64,000 nucleotides of DNA from Symbiodinium microadriaticum (GCA_001939145.1 LSRX01000055.1:1-64000); one strand, 5' to 3'; positions 11,777-26,583 are shown, counted from the stretch's first letter. A program made the numbers and translations. Notes: generated by a model not told the origin, from the letters alone.

Positions 11777-14700
11777 GGTTTAGGAGTTTGGGGGTTATAG
11801 GATTTCTAAGTAGGGGTTTAGGAGGTTGGGGGTTATAGTATTATAGGGTTTAGGGGTTATGGGGTCGAGGACTTTGGTGTTTAGGGTTTAGGGTTTAGGG
11901 TTTAGGGGGGTTCGGGGTTTCCCTAAATCCTCAGCCCTACGGACCCCTAAGCCTTGAAACGCCAAGACTGCAGCAAGCTAGCGAGCATGAGGCTCCCGGG
12001 GAGAGATATCAACACGCCATATAGGGTTTAGGGTTTAGGGTTTAATTTAGGGTTTCGGTTTAGGATTCAGTATTCCAATGTTTAATGTAGGGTTTAGGAT
12101 TAAGTATTCAGGATCGCAAACCCTGCCCCTCCCCCTGCCCTCGCCCAAAAGCGAGCCGAAGCGGCGAAACCCCTAAACCCTAAGCCCTAGACCTTAAACC
12201 CTGAACCCTCAACCCGAGCCCCCAAAACCCTAGACCCGAAGCCCTAATCAGTCATCGCTGAGCAGGATCACACCCTCCAGATTTGGGACCTGGATGCCCC
12301 TGGGCCAAGACTTGTGCGGGGCATTCTAAGAGAGGGGCCAAGTATTCAAGAAGGGTTTAGGGTTTTAGGGTTTAGGGGAGTTTAGGGTTTAGGGTTTTGG
12401 GGGTTTCGGGGGGGTTTGGGGTTTGGGGCGTTTAGGGTTTAGGGTTTTAGGGTTTTAGGGTTTTAGGGTTTAGGGCTTTNATTCAACCTGAAACCATAAA
12501 TCCCTAAACCCTAAACCCCTAAACCCTAAAACCCTAAACCCCTAAACCCCGAAACCCTGAACCCCTTAACCCTAAACGCTAAATCTTGTAGTGTTTGCAG
12601 AATCAGGCTTTCGCGCTCCAAGGGTTCTTTTTTTGGGGGTCGGGGTAAGGGGTTTAAAGGGTTTAGGGCTTTAAGGGATTAGGATTAGGGTTCGGGTTTA
12701 GGGCTTTAGGGTTTCGACCTTTCTTGCGCAAGTCGTTTGGAACGGTTTTAAGGAGCTTGGGAACATCAAACCAGGGTTGTTAGGGCTCAGCGCTGGGAGT
12801 TCTTCTGCCTCGAGTTCTGTTAGGGTTTGGGGTCTTCGGTTTGCTCCCACGGTGCAGTTAGGGGTGTGAGGGTTTTTGTCCCTCCATGCAGAACTGGGAC
12901 CCTAAGCCCTGAACCCTAAAGAGTGTGAGTGTCGAGGCAAGGGCACCGCAAATGCAGATTGTAGTAGGGATGCTAATAGTGGGTTTTGGGTTTAGGTTTT
13001 AGTCAGGTGTAGGATTGATTTCTCAGGTTTTATTGTTGAGAGTTAGAGTTTCATTCTGGGGCCTAAAACCTACTGCTGCTTGCGTACTTGCTTTTAGGGC
13101 CCAGGTTGTAGGCGTTTGAGTAAGGAGGGGTTCGGACCGAGCATTCGCAGCTGCAGCTACCTTAAACCTTGAACCCTTGATAAACCCTAAACCCTGAACG
13201 CTGAACCCTAAATGCTGAGCCCTGCGCCCTAAACCCCAAACCCTAAAAAAGGTGTAGGACCCGAGATCCTTCCATTAGGGTAGGCTCAAAACCCTCTACG
13301 CGTTGCTCGGATGGATTGAGTGGAGTCGGCAGCAGATGAGAGTTTTACATTCGGCGGGCAGTAATGCTTCTGGGGCACTGCTACGTGGTGGACCTGGACA
13401 TGTACCAATGCATAGATTTGGAGGGCGTGGTCGTCGCGTACGGTGCGGGGTATGAGCTATACAGCCCCAGACCTTTATACTCGCAATGGTCGTTCGCAGA
13501 GCCGTCGAGGGATGAAGGACAAGATCAGCGCCGGCCCCCTTCCCTATGATGAAAGTTTTGAGACATCATTCCGATGGTTCACATTACAAATTTTTGAAAG
13601 CATAACATTTCTGAGGCAAAACAATATCAAAATCATCAGACAAAAACCTCGACAACGTCGCGGGCCTGAAGCTGCGCCATATCATTCGCTTGCTCCTCGA
13701 AGCGGACCCGCAGTTCCGGATGCATGCAGCCTGGGCACTGGACATTTTGCATGGGCGCTCTTTTGAAGTTGTGCGGCCCTGCTAAATCTTTCAGGTCAGG
13801 TTTAGAGCTTAAACGGTTCCTCGAAGGGTTCCTTGAAGGGCTTTTATGGGGCTTAGATCCCTCATCCCTAAACCTTCTGTCCAGTGGTGAGTTTAAGAGT
13901 GGGTGATGCCTATAGCCGGGAGAAAAGAAGTCCATCGGCAAACACCGAAGGAGCAGGCACAGCAAGACAATGCCAAACCTGAAACTCCAGAGTCCTAAAC
14001 CCTAAACACCAAACTCCTAGACCCTAAGCCCCAAACTCCTACACATTCCTAAACCATTAGACCCTGAAATCCTTGAGGCGCGATTGCTTCTCCACGTCCT
14101 CCGTGGGCACAAGTACTGGGTTCGAGACTGAAGCGTTTGGGGGGGAGCTTGGGCTTTCAGAATCACCTCCCTAGGGTTTAGGGTTTGTTTTGGGTTTGGG
14201 GTTTAGGGCTTAGGGTTTAGGGTTTATAAGTGTATGCCGTTGGGTCGATGAAAACCGGCCAAATTAAACGAAGAATCCAGGGCTTTGGGGAAATGGCTTG
14301 CAGGGCTCAGGATTTGGTTGAAGGGATGGAGGGGTTTGGCGTTTGTGAGGAGTAGAAAGCCCGCCACCCTAAACCCGAAACTGTTGGCCCGAACCTTTGC
14401 TACAGCTGAGGCCCTAATTTTTGTCTCTACCTTCGCGTCAGAAACTAAGACGGGGTTCTGACAATGAATAATGCATCCCCCTAAACGCTCAATCTTAAAC
14501 CCCTGAAACCTTACTTGGTGTCTTCATAAGGGGAGGACCTGCTTATTTGGGGTCCCTGAGCCCATGAAACTCTCGAGTCGTTTAGGGGTTAGGGAGTTTG
14601 GGGTTGAGGGCTAAGGGCCCAGGTTTAAGGTGGTGAGTTTAGGGTCTATGGTTGAGGGTGTGGGGCTTAGGGATTAGGGTTTATGCTTGAGGGTTTAGGG

Positions 14701-17700
14701 CTTAGGGTTTCCCCAAAATCTTGGCCTATCCTCACAACGTCTTAGTTCCAATAAACACTAAAGCCTTGCAGCGCCTTAGCCATTTAAGCGCCAATAAGCC
14801 AGTCTGCCAGCATCCGAAAACCCTACACCCTAAACCTAAACCCTAAACCCTAAGCCTAAACGCTAAACCTAAACCCTAAACCCTAAACCCCAAACCCTAA
14901 ACCTAAACCATAAACCCAAAACCCTAAACCCTAAACCCTAAAACGCTAACCGAATCCCCGAACCTGGCCCCCAAAAAACCCTGCCTGGAACCCCACAAGG
15001 TAGTGGATTCTGTCTACATCCTTTTGGGGTTTAGGGCTTAGGTATAAGGTATTGGGGTTTAAAAAGCTTAGGTATTAGGTATAAGGTATTAGGGCTTAAA
15101 AAGTCTATGCTTTAGGGTTTAGGCTTCGGCTTTAGGGCTTAGGCATTAGGGGTGACACTCGTAGGTTATTGGAGCCACCGGTCCAGCCCAGGCCCGGGCG
15201 CCGGTTACCCAGAGACTCCAAGATCCCTGACTTAATGAATACCTGGACCCCAAAGAACCTACCTTTTTAGGGCTCCTTATTATGATTTTCTTGTATAAGT
15301 CCTCAAAAAGGTAGGTTCTTTGGGGTCTAGGTATACCCTACATCATAAACCAGGGAAACCTCGGGGCCTCTTTTAAGGGTTCCATAAAAGGGAGTTAGTA
15401 TACCCTTATAAATTATAGTAGGAACCCTAGTAAGATTGAAGGGTATATTCCGTAATTAAGAAAAAAATGGAGTCTCTGGGTATCTAGGTGAACGACGTGG
15501 ATTACTCCCGAGACGGCACCTGGATTGCCTCCGCTAGCGCCGACAAGTCGATCAAGGCCCTTGATTAGGGTTTGGGGGGGTTTAGGGTTTAGGGTTTGGG
15601 TTTAGGCTTTGGGTAGGGGTTCGACTAAGTATTAGGAATACTAGCCGCTGCTGCTTCCAACGGCTCTAAAGGGGATACAGTACAGGTGTTCTTGCGGCTC
15701 CAAATGCTATGTTAAGCGGATTATATCCTGTAATGTCCTATGCTTACCGAGTCCGAACCCTATTTTGCAGGGTTCGGGTTGCAGCCTAGGTTCAGCCTAC
15801 AGGCTTATAACCTAGACCCTAAACCCTGAACTTGCTATTTTAGGGTGAAGGCCGGAACCCTAAACCCTAAACCCTAATTGCAGCCTGGCTTTGGCGTTCA
15901 GGCTAATCCAGGCCTATGAAAGGTTTCTGCGGGTGTTGACGAGAGGGGCCACACGCCCGGCAATCGGCGAGTACATGATCGACAAGGATATCATGGAAAT
16001 GTGATCGCCGGAGCGGGGCGACCAAAGTAGGTGGCCGGCGGAGATTCTTGGAGCTAGATCCTCCATAGCCAAGGTGAGCTTCACCAATGACATAGCTCAC
16101 ACAAGCCAACAAGCATGTGTAGCAGGGCCGAGGCACTTGAAGGGTCGCCAGGGGCCTTTATGTGGTTTCAGGTTCGTACAGGTTCAGAGGCTTGGAGCTC
16201 GCAGGTTCTAGGGTTTAGGGTTCAGGGTTGCGGGTTTAAGGTTTGGGCTTTAGGGCTTAGGGTTTCTGAAGCCCCTACGGTAATTTCTACTTGGACATGC
16301 CTGGCCATAGGGTAAACTTGCAGGATCTGCATCTCATCCCTGGCGGCGTTCTCCAATTCTAGTCAACAGATGCGATCAGTTTCGCGGTGTAAGGTTGTTT
16401 TAGAATCCGCAGTCTGCGTATTCTAAGTTCAGGCTTGGGAGGGGTTTAGGGTTCAGTGAAGGGGTTGTTGGCCACCAGCGGACTAAAGTCTAAACCCGAA
16501 ATAAACCCAAAACCCTAAACCCTAAACCCGAAACCGTAACCGAGACATCGGTTTGAGTCCCAGACCCGGAACCTTGACACTAAACCCGAAATCCTGGGCC
16601 CTACCTTTACCTGAGGCCCTAGAGTGTAGGGTTTAGGGTTTCAGGGTTTAGGGCTTCAGGGTTTTAGGTGTAGGCAAAAATCCTACCATCTGAGGGGTCC
16701 TTATGATGACTCCTGTCTACAATTCTGCAAGAAGGGAGGTTTTCTGGGCCATAGGTAAGCCCTGCTGGGTAAGCCGGTCCAGGCCAGTTGGATACCTTCC
16801 CAAGGGGTGGTATATAGGTACTGTTGTGGGGGGTTGCTGTTCCCAAGCGTAGTAATGCTTCCTTATATAGAAACCCTTCCTTCTACTATATACGTACTTA
16901 GGGCCCACTGGGCCTGACTGTGGGCCGTTTGGTGTTTTGGGTTTACGCACAGTTGTCCCTATACCTTTAGCCCGAATCTCTGGATCCTACACCGACCCCG
17001 ACCCCAGATCTGTTTCGAATCGGCTTCAGGGTGTAGGGTCTTAACGACGAACAGATGGAAGACGGCCCGTGTCACGCCTAAGAAGAAGCACCGGGCATGG
17101 TTGGTTTGGAGGTTTTAGCTTTACTCGAACTCGCATCGCTTAAACGCGGTTATTCAATCATCAATAGTTTGATTCGGTTTGCAAGTTGCATCACTTGTGG
17201 CGCTGCTTATCGCGACTCGCGACTGTCACGTACCGCTCCAAGCAGAGCCCGAAATCGCCAAAGCTGCGAGCCAGCCACATCAAAAAATAATCCTAAAGCT
17301 AGGACAAGGCCCTCCCTAAACCCTAAACCCTATAGAAAAGCTTCGCAAAGCCCACACACTGTGGAGGTTTGGCAAGCGTCCACCGGTGCTTGCAAGGCGC
17401 AGCGGATCGAGCCAGGGCTTTCTTGTGAAGTTTTGGGTTTAGGCTTTAGGGATTAGGGGTGGTTTAAGGGTTGAGGGGTTTAGGGGTGGTTTAGGGGTTT
17501 AGGGGTTTAGGGGTTCAGGGGTTTAGGGGTTAGGGTTGGTTTAGGAGTTTAGGGGTTTAGGGGTGGTTTAGGGGCTTAGGGGTTTAGGGGTTTAGGGGCT
17601 TAGGGGTTTAGGGTTTAGGGGTTTAGGGGTTCAGGGTTTAGGGTTCAACTGGTTTTCATGCTGATGGTAGAGCACAGCAGTGAAAATGCTGGTGATGGTG

Positions 17701-20700
17701 ACGATGAAGAGAGTCTTGCTTTCAGCCCCAGCACTGTCGGAAGCGTTATCAGCTATCAGCATTAAAACCAGTTGAACCCTAAACCCTAAAACCCTCAACC
17801 CCTAAACCCTAAACCCCAAACCCTAAACCCTAAACCCTAAACCCCCTAAACCCTAAACCCTAAAACCCTAAACCCTAAACCCCGCAGTTCTTCCGGCTCT
17901 TGCTCCCAGCACGGCCTGGTTGCATGGTCCCAAGGTTCTCGATTCGGCCGGCCCTGAGTATGTCGATCGTCGATACCCTAAAGGTTTTGGGGTTTAGGGT
18001 TTTGGGGTTCAGGGTTTAGTATTTAGGGTTTAGGGTTTAGGGTTTAGGGTGAACCCTAAACCCCAAACTTTAAACCCTCAACCATGGGCCTGTGGGCTCT
18101 GTTCCGTTCTCGCAAGCTGAATTGAAGCCCCCCAGCGAGGCTCAGCCCTAGCCGCTAAATACGGAAGGCCTGGAACCGTAAACCCTGAGCTTGAAAGCCT
18201 GAACCCTACGGTTGGTAATTTTAAACGCTGCGCGTCGTCCGCCTCGGCCCGGCCGTATGTTGGGAGGAAAACATGATGCCAGGTCTGGGGCTTTTGCTTT
18301 CGCAGGATATCGGGGTGCAGCGTCGACGGGGTGAAGAGTGATAGGGTTTGTGCATGGAAAAACTATATATATCTACATACATACATACATACATACATAC
18401 ATACATNNNNNNNNNNNNNNNNNNNNNNNNNNNNNNNNNNNNNNNNNNNNNNNNNNNNNNNNNNNNNNNNNNNNNNNNNNNNNNNNNNNNNNNNNNNNNN
18501 NNNNNNNNNNNNNNNNNNNNNNNNNNNNNNNNNNNNNNNNNNNNNNNNNNNNNNNNNNNNNNNNNNNNNNNNNNNNNNNNNNNNNNNNNNNNNNNNNNNN
18601 NNNNNNNNNNNNNNNNNNNNNNNNNNNNNNNNNNNNNNNNNNNNNNNNNNNNNNNNNNNNNNNNNNNNNNNNNNNNNNNNNNNNNNNNNNNNNNNNNNNN
18701 NNNNNNNNNNNNNNNNNNNNNNNNNNNNNNNNNNNNNNNNNNNNNNNNNNNNNNNNNNNNNNNNNNNNNNNNNNNNNNNNNNNNNNNNNNNNNNNNNNNN
18801 NNNNNNNNNNNNNNNNNNNNNNNNNNNNNNNNNNNNNNNNNNNNNNNNNNNNNNNNNNNNNNNNNNNNNNNNNNNNNNNNNNNNNNNNNNNNNNNNNNNN
18901 NNNNNNNNNNNNNNNNNNNNNNNNNNNNNNNNNNNNNNNNNNNNNNNNNNNNNNNNNNNNNNNNNNNNNNNNNNNNNNNNNNNNNNNNNNNNNNNNNNNN
19001 NNNNNNNNNNNNNNNNNNNNNNNNNNNNNNNNNNNNNNNNNNNNNNNNNNNNNNNNNNNNNNNNNNNNNNNNNNNNNNNNNNNNNNNNNNNNNNNNNNNN
19101 NNNNNNNNNNNNNNNNNNNNNNNNNNNNNNNNNNNNNNNNNNNNNNNNNCAAGAGGGTGGTTTGGGAGGGTGGGGGTCAGTGGGGAGGGGATTAAGAGGT
19201 GGGGAATAGAGGAATCCGAATAGGAACCTCTGACCGCTTCGGCCGGGGCCGAGGCGAATATCCTAGGTAGTATTAGGGAGACCCCTTAAAGGGGACCCTT
19301 CTGAACCCTACTTGTGGCTCTCTTAAAGGGGACCTTATTGAGAGGGTCTATATCCCCCAGGGTCCCCCTAATCCTAACCCCCATAATATAAATCCTGCCG
19401 CACCCTTACTAAGGAATATACCATAATTCCCATCGTTTAGGGTCCTTGCGGTAATGCAGGATGTATATCATCAACCGTAGTTCAGGGGTTCGGTGAACTT
19501 CTAAGAGGAGCTGTATCCTAAACCGTGAACCCTGAACCCTAAACCCTAAACCCTAACCTGGCCGTAACAATAGTTATTGGGGTGACTGATAGTCACAAAA
19601 GGGTGCTGGCACTTCTTCTGGCCGACTATGGGTTAACTAATGGTGATTAAGAAGGTGTGTTGAATTGTCTGAGACAACATTAACAACCCTAAACCCTAAA
19701 CCTAAACCCTCTAAGTCCTTTAAATCCAAATTTCTCTTAGTTGCCTCATTGACCCGAAGCCCTTCAACTCAACCTCGAGTTTAAGGTTTAGGGCTTAGGG
19801 TCTAAGCTGAACTGTCCTCCTGAATCCTATGTATGTCGTAAAGCCCCAAATTCAAAGTAAAGCCGGAGCCTAAGCCCTCCAGAGGAACACCTTAAATCCT
19901 AAACCCTGAACCCTAAATTCTGATTGCTTCCAGGCCACCCTACAGGGGCACCTTCTCTCCGTATCGGCGGTGGGCACCACAGGGGTAGTTCTTGAAACTG
20001 GGGTCCCTTTTAGGGTCCTTTTTATAGGCAGCCCTAAACCCAAAGATTGGGCTTTGGGTTTTGGGTTTAGGGTTCTCTAAATTGGGGTCCCTTTTAGGGT
20101 CCTTTTCGAAAGGGACCCGAAACCCCTAAACCCTAAAACCCTAAACCCTCAAACCCTAAACCCTAAAAAGAGGACCTAAAATGGACCCCCCCCTAGTTCT
20201 CCCATGCTGAGGGGCCTTGCGGCGAGCTTTAGGCGTTTAGGGTTTAGGGTTTAAGGGGCGTTTAGGGTTTAGGGTTTAGACGTTTAGGGTCTAGGAGGGT
20301 TAGCTTTGCAGGAGAAACCCAAAAGCTGGAAACCCAATAGCCTCAATCGTTAAGACTAAAGTATAGGGAATCCCAGGACTCTTTGTCCTTAATCCGGTTT
20401 CCAAGCTTTTTTGGGGCTTTGCCTATAGGCAATAGGAGTCCAGGGTGTGGGGATAGCAATTGCTTGTCCCTTGTTTAGAGTATGCCTTAACTCATGGTTT
20501 ATTGTTTAGGGTTTAGGGGTTAGGGTTTAGGGTTTAGGGGTTAGGGTATGATGGTAGGTAAGACCTTGATTCCTCAAAAAAGTTGTATTGGTGTGGCAAT
20601 GGCACGATGTGGTACTTGGGGACCTGGTAAGCAAGGTTACAGGGGTAGTTCTCTGACTCTAAATTAGGGGGTCCCTTTCTTGGGTCCCCAATATGGTACG

Positions 20701-23700
20701 ACACCCTTATAAAAGGGACAATACAAGGGACCCTAATTTTGGAGAACTACCCATATGCACTTTGCTTAGGGTTGCAAGTAGTTATCAGTGTAGTCGTGTT
20801 GGTTATAACCCTAAACCCTAAACCCTAAACCCTAAACCCTAAACCCTAACCCTAAACCCTAAACTCTAAACCCTGAACCCTAAACCCTAAACCCTAAACC
20901 CTGAACCCTAAGCCCCTAGCTCAGCGAGTTGGAAAAGGCACGCTTAAAAAAAAACCCTCAAACCCTACACCCTCACTGAGAAGCCCTAAACCCTAAACCC
21001 TCAGCTCAGCGAGTTGGAAAAGGCGCGCTTTAAAAAAAAACCTAAGCCCTAAACCCTCACTGAGAAACCCCAAACTTTAGACCCAGGCTGAAAAGCCCTA
21101 TAAACCCTAAACCCTCGCTGAGAACATACTAGCGATCCCATCCTGCCTGGCACCGGGGTGTAGGGCTTACCCGGCACCTCGCGATGCCATAGCCAAATGG
21201 GGGTTTCCGAAAATAGGGGACCCTAAACCCTAAACCCTAAACCCCACCAAGTCCCCTGAGCCTCTCAGTAGAGTTAGGGAACCAACCCTGAACCCTAAAC
21301 CCTAAAACCCTAAAGCCTCAAACCCTAAACCCTAAACCCTACTATCCAACAACCCTGAACCCTGACCCGTAGGCATTTCTTAACCGCCGGGGTTTCTTTT
21401 GATTTCATGGTGGCCCCAAGAAAGGACAGAAGCATAAGCACTTTAGAAGGATAGACCTACCTTTATGGGGCCTCATTCTCGGCGGGGATGCGAAGGGATA
21501 TCCCGATCCTGAGTTTGCTTAGGTGCATCTTCGGGGCCCCATGTAAGGTCCCAATAAGAGTGGACGCCCGAAGGTTGGGTCCCCTACAAACGTTTGGGAG
21601 ATGAGCTCCTTGAAGGGATCTACTAGAGTTTCATAAGGGCCCTATAAGGGCTCTACATAAGGGATCCATAAAAGACTTGCAAGGCTTCTATAAGGCTTAG
21701 GCTCTAGGGGTTTGGGTGTCGTAGGGTTTTCCAAGTTAGGGCCCCCGTTTTGAGTGGTGCTCAAGCAAGAGTAGATTTATATGGGTAGTTCTCTAAAGCA
21801 GGGTCCCTTAGGGGGTCCTTTTCATAAGGGTGACGTGCTATACTGGGCCCTAAACCCTAAAAACCCTGAAGCCCTAAACCCTTAAACCCTAAACCCTAAA
21901 CTCCCCTAAACCTTGAACATGGAGGAGGCCCTGAGTCGATTCACCTTCATCGCGCAGATAGGTCTGAAACCTTGGTTGAACCGGCATGTGCGTAGCTTTC
22001 CAAATTCGGGTCCCTTCTATGCTCCTTTTTATAATGGCCCCGTTCCTTTTTGGGGGGTCTTAAGAAGGGACCATACTTTAGAGAACTACCCATGTGGAGA
22101 AGTTACGCACCTGGGGAGCCCTCGACCCTGAGCCACAAATCAGAACCCTGACATCAGCAATTCGAGGGTTTAGGGTTTAGGGTTTAGGTTACGGCTCAGA
22201 AATCCTGGCAATTCTAATTTCTAGACCACAAATCCCACATCCTGCCGAAGTACACCCTATATACATAAACCCTACCCTGAACCCTAAACCCTAACCTAAG
22301 CTCCAAACTCTCATCTGGGTGGTTCTCTAAATCAGGGTCCCGTTTAGGGTCCTTTTTGTAAGGGTGCCGTACTGCATTGGGGACCAAAAAAAGGGACCCT
22401 AATTTAGAGAACTACCCATCCAGATCCTGAACCCCTAAACCTTCTTGTCTAGGACAGTCTATATACCTTACGGAAGCCGTATGGAAGCCCTATATACCCT
22501 AAACTCCCCACCTGTAGTTTCCTGTAATCTTGCAAACCCTACCCTGAGCCCTGAACCTAACCTAGACTCCTAAACTCTCATCTAAATCCTGAACCCCTCA
22601 CCCTAACCCCTAAACCCTAAACCCCTAAACCCTAAACGCCTAAACCCCTAAACGCCTAGACCCCCAAACCCCCAAACCCTAAACGCCTAGACCCTAGACC
22701 CTGAACGCCTAAACCCTAAACCCTAAACGCCTAGACCCTAAGCCCTAAACCCCTCTTAATCCTAAACCCTAAACCCCTAGACCCTAAACCCTAAAGCCCT
22801 CTTAATCCTAAACCCTAAACCCTAAACCCTAAACGCCTAGACCCTAAACCCTAAACCCCTCTTAATCCTAAACCCCTAAACCCCTAAACCCTAAACGCCT
22901 AAACTCTAAAACCCTAAAGCCCTAAAACCCTAAAACCCTAAAGCCCTAAAACCTAAACTAACATAGGAGCCACCGTAGCGCTGGAGCTGCGGAGCGAGCA
23001 ATTCTCTGTGAAAAACATTCCAAATTGATAAATTGCGTAGGCTTTCGCTGGGATGGTCGAAGACCCGAAGACCCGAAACCTTTAGCCGGGATGGGGCATG
23101 AGGGATTAGGGTTTAGGGCTTATAAGGCCTAAACTTCTTTATTATTAGGGTTTAGGATTTAGGGCTTATAAGGCCTAAACATCTTTAAATATGGGGAACT
23201 AGCTAATTTTAATTTCAAGCCATGGTCTGGACCTTATCCGCGGCGTTTGCGCTTCAGCACTGCATGCATGCACCCCTGCCCTACGACGCTTCCATCCTAG
23301 AAACCGTATGATTATAGACCTCACGAGCGTGAAGGCAGAAGGCTTTAGCGTGAAGGGATCTAAACCCCAAAGCCCCAAAATCACGCTTGATTAGATAAAT
23401 CCTGCATTACCCCATAGTAAGGAATATACTTTAATTCCCATAGTTTAGGGTCCTTATAAAGGTAATGCTGAGGATTAACATATCATCAACAGAATTATTC
23501 CGAACCGTACGAAGTTCCTCGGCCCTGATACCCCAGACTCCGCATGCCTCAAATGCTCGCTCCTCTCGTCACCAACCTCCGAAGCTGTTGGATTTTCAGC
23601 GCGGGAGCGCGCGTGGAGAAAACTTGGCGTTCCCAATTACTGCCGTGAGGGGTGTTAGTATTGAGGGTTCAGGCTCCATCAGCCGCCTACAGTCAAAACT

Positions 23701-26541
23701 TATCCCCCCGAAGCTCTCTCGAGCCAAAGAGCGGGTCCCCAATTAAGGTTTAGGATGTAAATCCTGCATTACCTTAAGGACCCTGAAAGTAGTCCCTCTT
23801 AGGGTTTAGGGTTTAGGATATAAATCCTTAGCATTTTCCTTTAGGACCCTAAACTATGGGAAGTATGGTATTTTCCTAATGATGGGTACCTTAGGGACGA
23901 AAAGAGCCCTAAAAGGGTTTAGGGTTCATATACCATATAGGGATTCATAGTATATGGGTATAGGGTGCCTACTTTTAAGGGTTATTTGGTCCTTAAGGTA
24001 ATGCCCACCAAGAGCGACGGGTGATCCAAAGTCCCTGCGTAGACTCCAACTCTACTACACGGGCTTAAATAATTACTAATACCGTTTGTTTTGGGGGGTT
24101 CCGTATTATGATTTATATATAGTATACTATACCCCCAAAACTTTGTTCTAAATATTAAGGCCCCTAAACGGTTCTTATAACCCTCGTAATGGGAATGCGG
24201 GATGGGCGGTTGTAGTTAGTCTTGTGTCCTCTGCAGACTACCTCCTGCCTGGCCAGTTTGTGGGTTGCTATGCTGGCTCTTTGTCATCCCTGCATTCCTT
24301 CATTGGACCTAGCTTCGGATCCAACAATGCCTATATAGCGGAGGTTGCTGCACTTTTCTGGGGATCTGTTCTAGCGCTTCGTCTTCCTGGCCCTTTTTCA
24401 ACTGTTTTCCGGGCTGACAATGTCAGTGCTCTACAGGGGGTTGCCGGCCATATGAATCTTCAGGATCATCCGCTGTGCCGTGCGGCTGTTGCCTTACACA
24501 CAGCCTTCCGTCTCTTGCGCTGTCAGCCCACATACCAGTACGTCCCGGGACACGCTTGTGACACAGCCAATGAATTGGCAGATGCTCTCGCGGGAGATGC
24601 TTCAAGGCGAGATCTAACTCTTGCTTCTTTGATTCTGAACCCAGACCCCTGGTTCAATGCGGATGGAAGTGCCTTCGCTTGGCTCCCCCATGTGTGCATG
24701 TCGATGCAACGCCCTGGCGTCCTTCCTAGCTTGCGTGGTGAGCTTATGTCTTGGAGCCGCGAGTTTACCGCAGGGGAGTCCTCTGCTGCACTTCGCCCTT
24801 TTNCAAGAGGGTGGTTTGGGAGGGTGGGGGTCAGTGGGGAGGGGATTAAGAGGTGGGGAATAGAGGAATCCGAATAGGAACCTCTGACCGCTTCGGCCGG
24901 GGCCGAGGCGAATTAAGGGGTGTTTATGGGCGAGCTTTAAGATTTCTCTCAAGGTCTTTTCAGATGTAGATAGGAGCCCTCCATAATCTAGAATGTCCAA
25001 GTACCAAATTTGGTCCCCAGTGGTTTATTTGTGTACTTGGACCCCTCTTTGGGTTTAGGGATTTAGGGGTTTAGGGTTAAGGGGTACCGTATCGAGTTTT
25101 GGGTGGTTTTGATTGGCTGTTCTAGCTTCGCAAGACGTGCAAAGCTAAAGAAGTCAATGCCGCTCGAGCCCGGAATCCAGAATCCTAGACCCTAATCCCT
25201 AATGTAGGAACCTGTTTAAGAAACCCTGGCCCTATAACACCCAAAATGTTAGGATTCATATTAAGAACTCTAATAAAGACTGGGGTTTCCTAATCAGGTA
25301 CCTATATTATTTTCAAAGATCTAGCCCTGTCCCGAAATCCGAACCCCACGCGCCTTTAACCCCTTAAGCCCTGCAGGCCTGCACAAAGGCCCTAAACCTT
25401 TTTTCGCCGCGCTCCCCTAAGCCCCACAGGGTTTAGGGCTTAGGGTTGGATTATGAAGGCCCGTTTTGATTCGGTTGTTAGTGATGTTAGTGCGGGCACC
25501 TTAACCCCGAAACCCTATTCCAGGTATTAAGACATTTTTGCGAAAACCATCTCAAGCCTAGGAAACCCTCCAAACCCTAAGCCTCAAGAAACCCTATAAC
25601 TTAGCGGAACCCTTTTCTATTTACCAAGGGCCGTATTTCGGGGATATCCCGTCGATTAGGCACTTGGGTGTTAGATTCTCAGATAGTGGTTATGTAACTT
25701 CAGGGTTCAAGGTTTAGGGTTTGTAGGTCTTAGGTCAGAATTCGGGGAGTACCGGTTGTTTGATGAGATTCATGTCTCGTGGCATGTAGAACGGGGCCTT
25801 TTGGGGCAGGAACCCTAAACCCTAAACCCTACCAAGTTTGCTGCATGGCTCTAAACCCCCTCCGACCACCTTCCGCGATTACAAAACAATCCCGACAGCC
25901 CTAGAGGAGAAGTGATGCAGCGTCGATAAGCATCCATTTGCCCAAAATTCGGTAAGCCACTATGTCCTGAGCCAGCAACACAGCATAGTATCGCTATACC
26001 CGCCAAACCCGAAGCCCTGAATCCTTCCCTGTGTCTTGAACAGCCTACCTTTTCAGGGCTCCTTATCATAATTTCCTTACATCGGCCCTTAGCCCCTAAA
26101 CCCTAAACCCTAGACCCTAAAGCCCTATAGCCCTAAAGCCCTATAGCCCTAAAGCCCTAAAGCCCTAAAGCCCTACACCCTAATCATTTTGGGGGTCCAG
26201 GCGCCTCTTCAACCCTCTGCCTTTGCCTTCAACTCCCCCCTGTGCCCCTTCGGAGGATCATGGGACAAGACCGTGTCTCCTGGCTACAGACAGGGGGTTT
26301 AGGGTTTATGGCTTAGGGTTGAGGGTTTAGGGTTTGGGCTTAGGGTTGAGGGTTTAGGGTTTAGGGCTTCGTTTAGGGTTTAGGGATTAGGGGTCATACC
26401 AAAAAAAACGTAAACAGGCTTTAGGGCTTCGGGCACGAAAGGGTTTATAGGTTTTAAATAGAACTCAAGAAGTGTCAGGGTCCAGGGGGGCGCAGGGGTC
26501 AAGGTCTAGGGCGTTGCAAAAGGGCTTACGAGCTACAAGTA

Positions 26542-26583
<42 letters not shown>

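Noticed and set aside
17888-17983. Candidate coding exon (LPALAPSTAWLHGPKVLDSA)
   Set aside because: It is open with good ends, but joining 17367-17396 directly to 19934 restores a WD40 blade far better, so this is probably intronic.
18331-19209. Long open frames across the 743-base gap
   Set aside because: They consist of unknown bases; no protein is implied.
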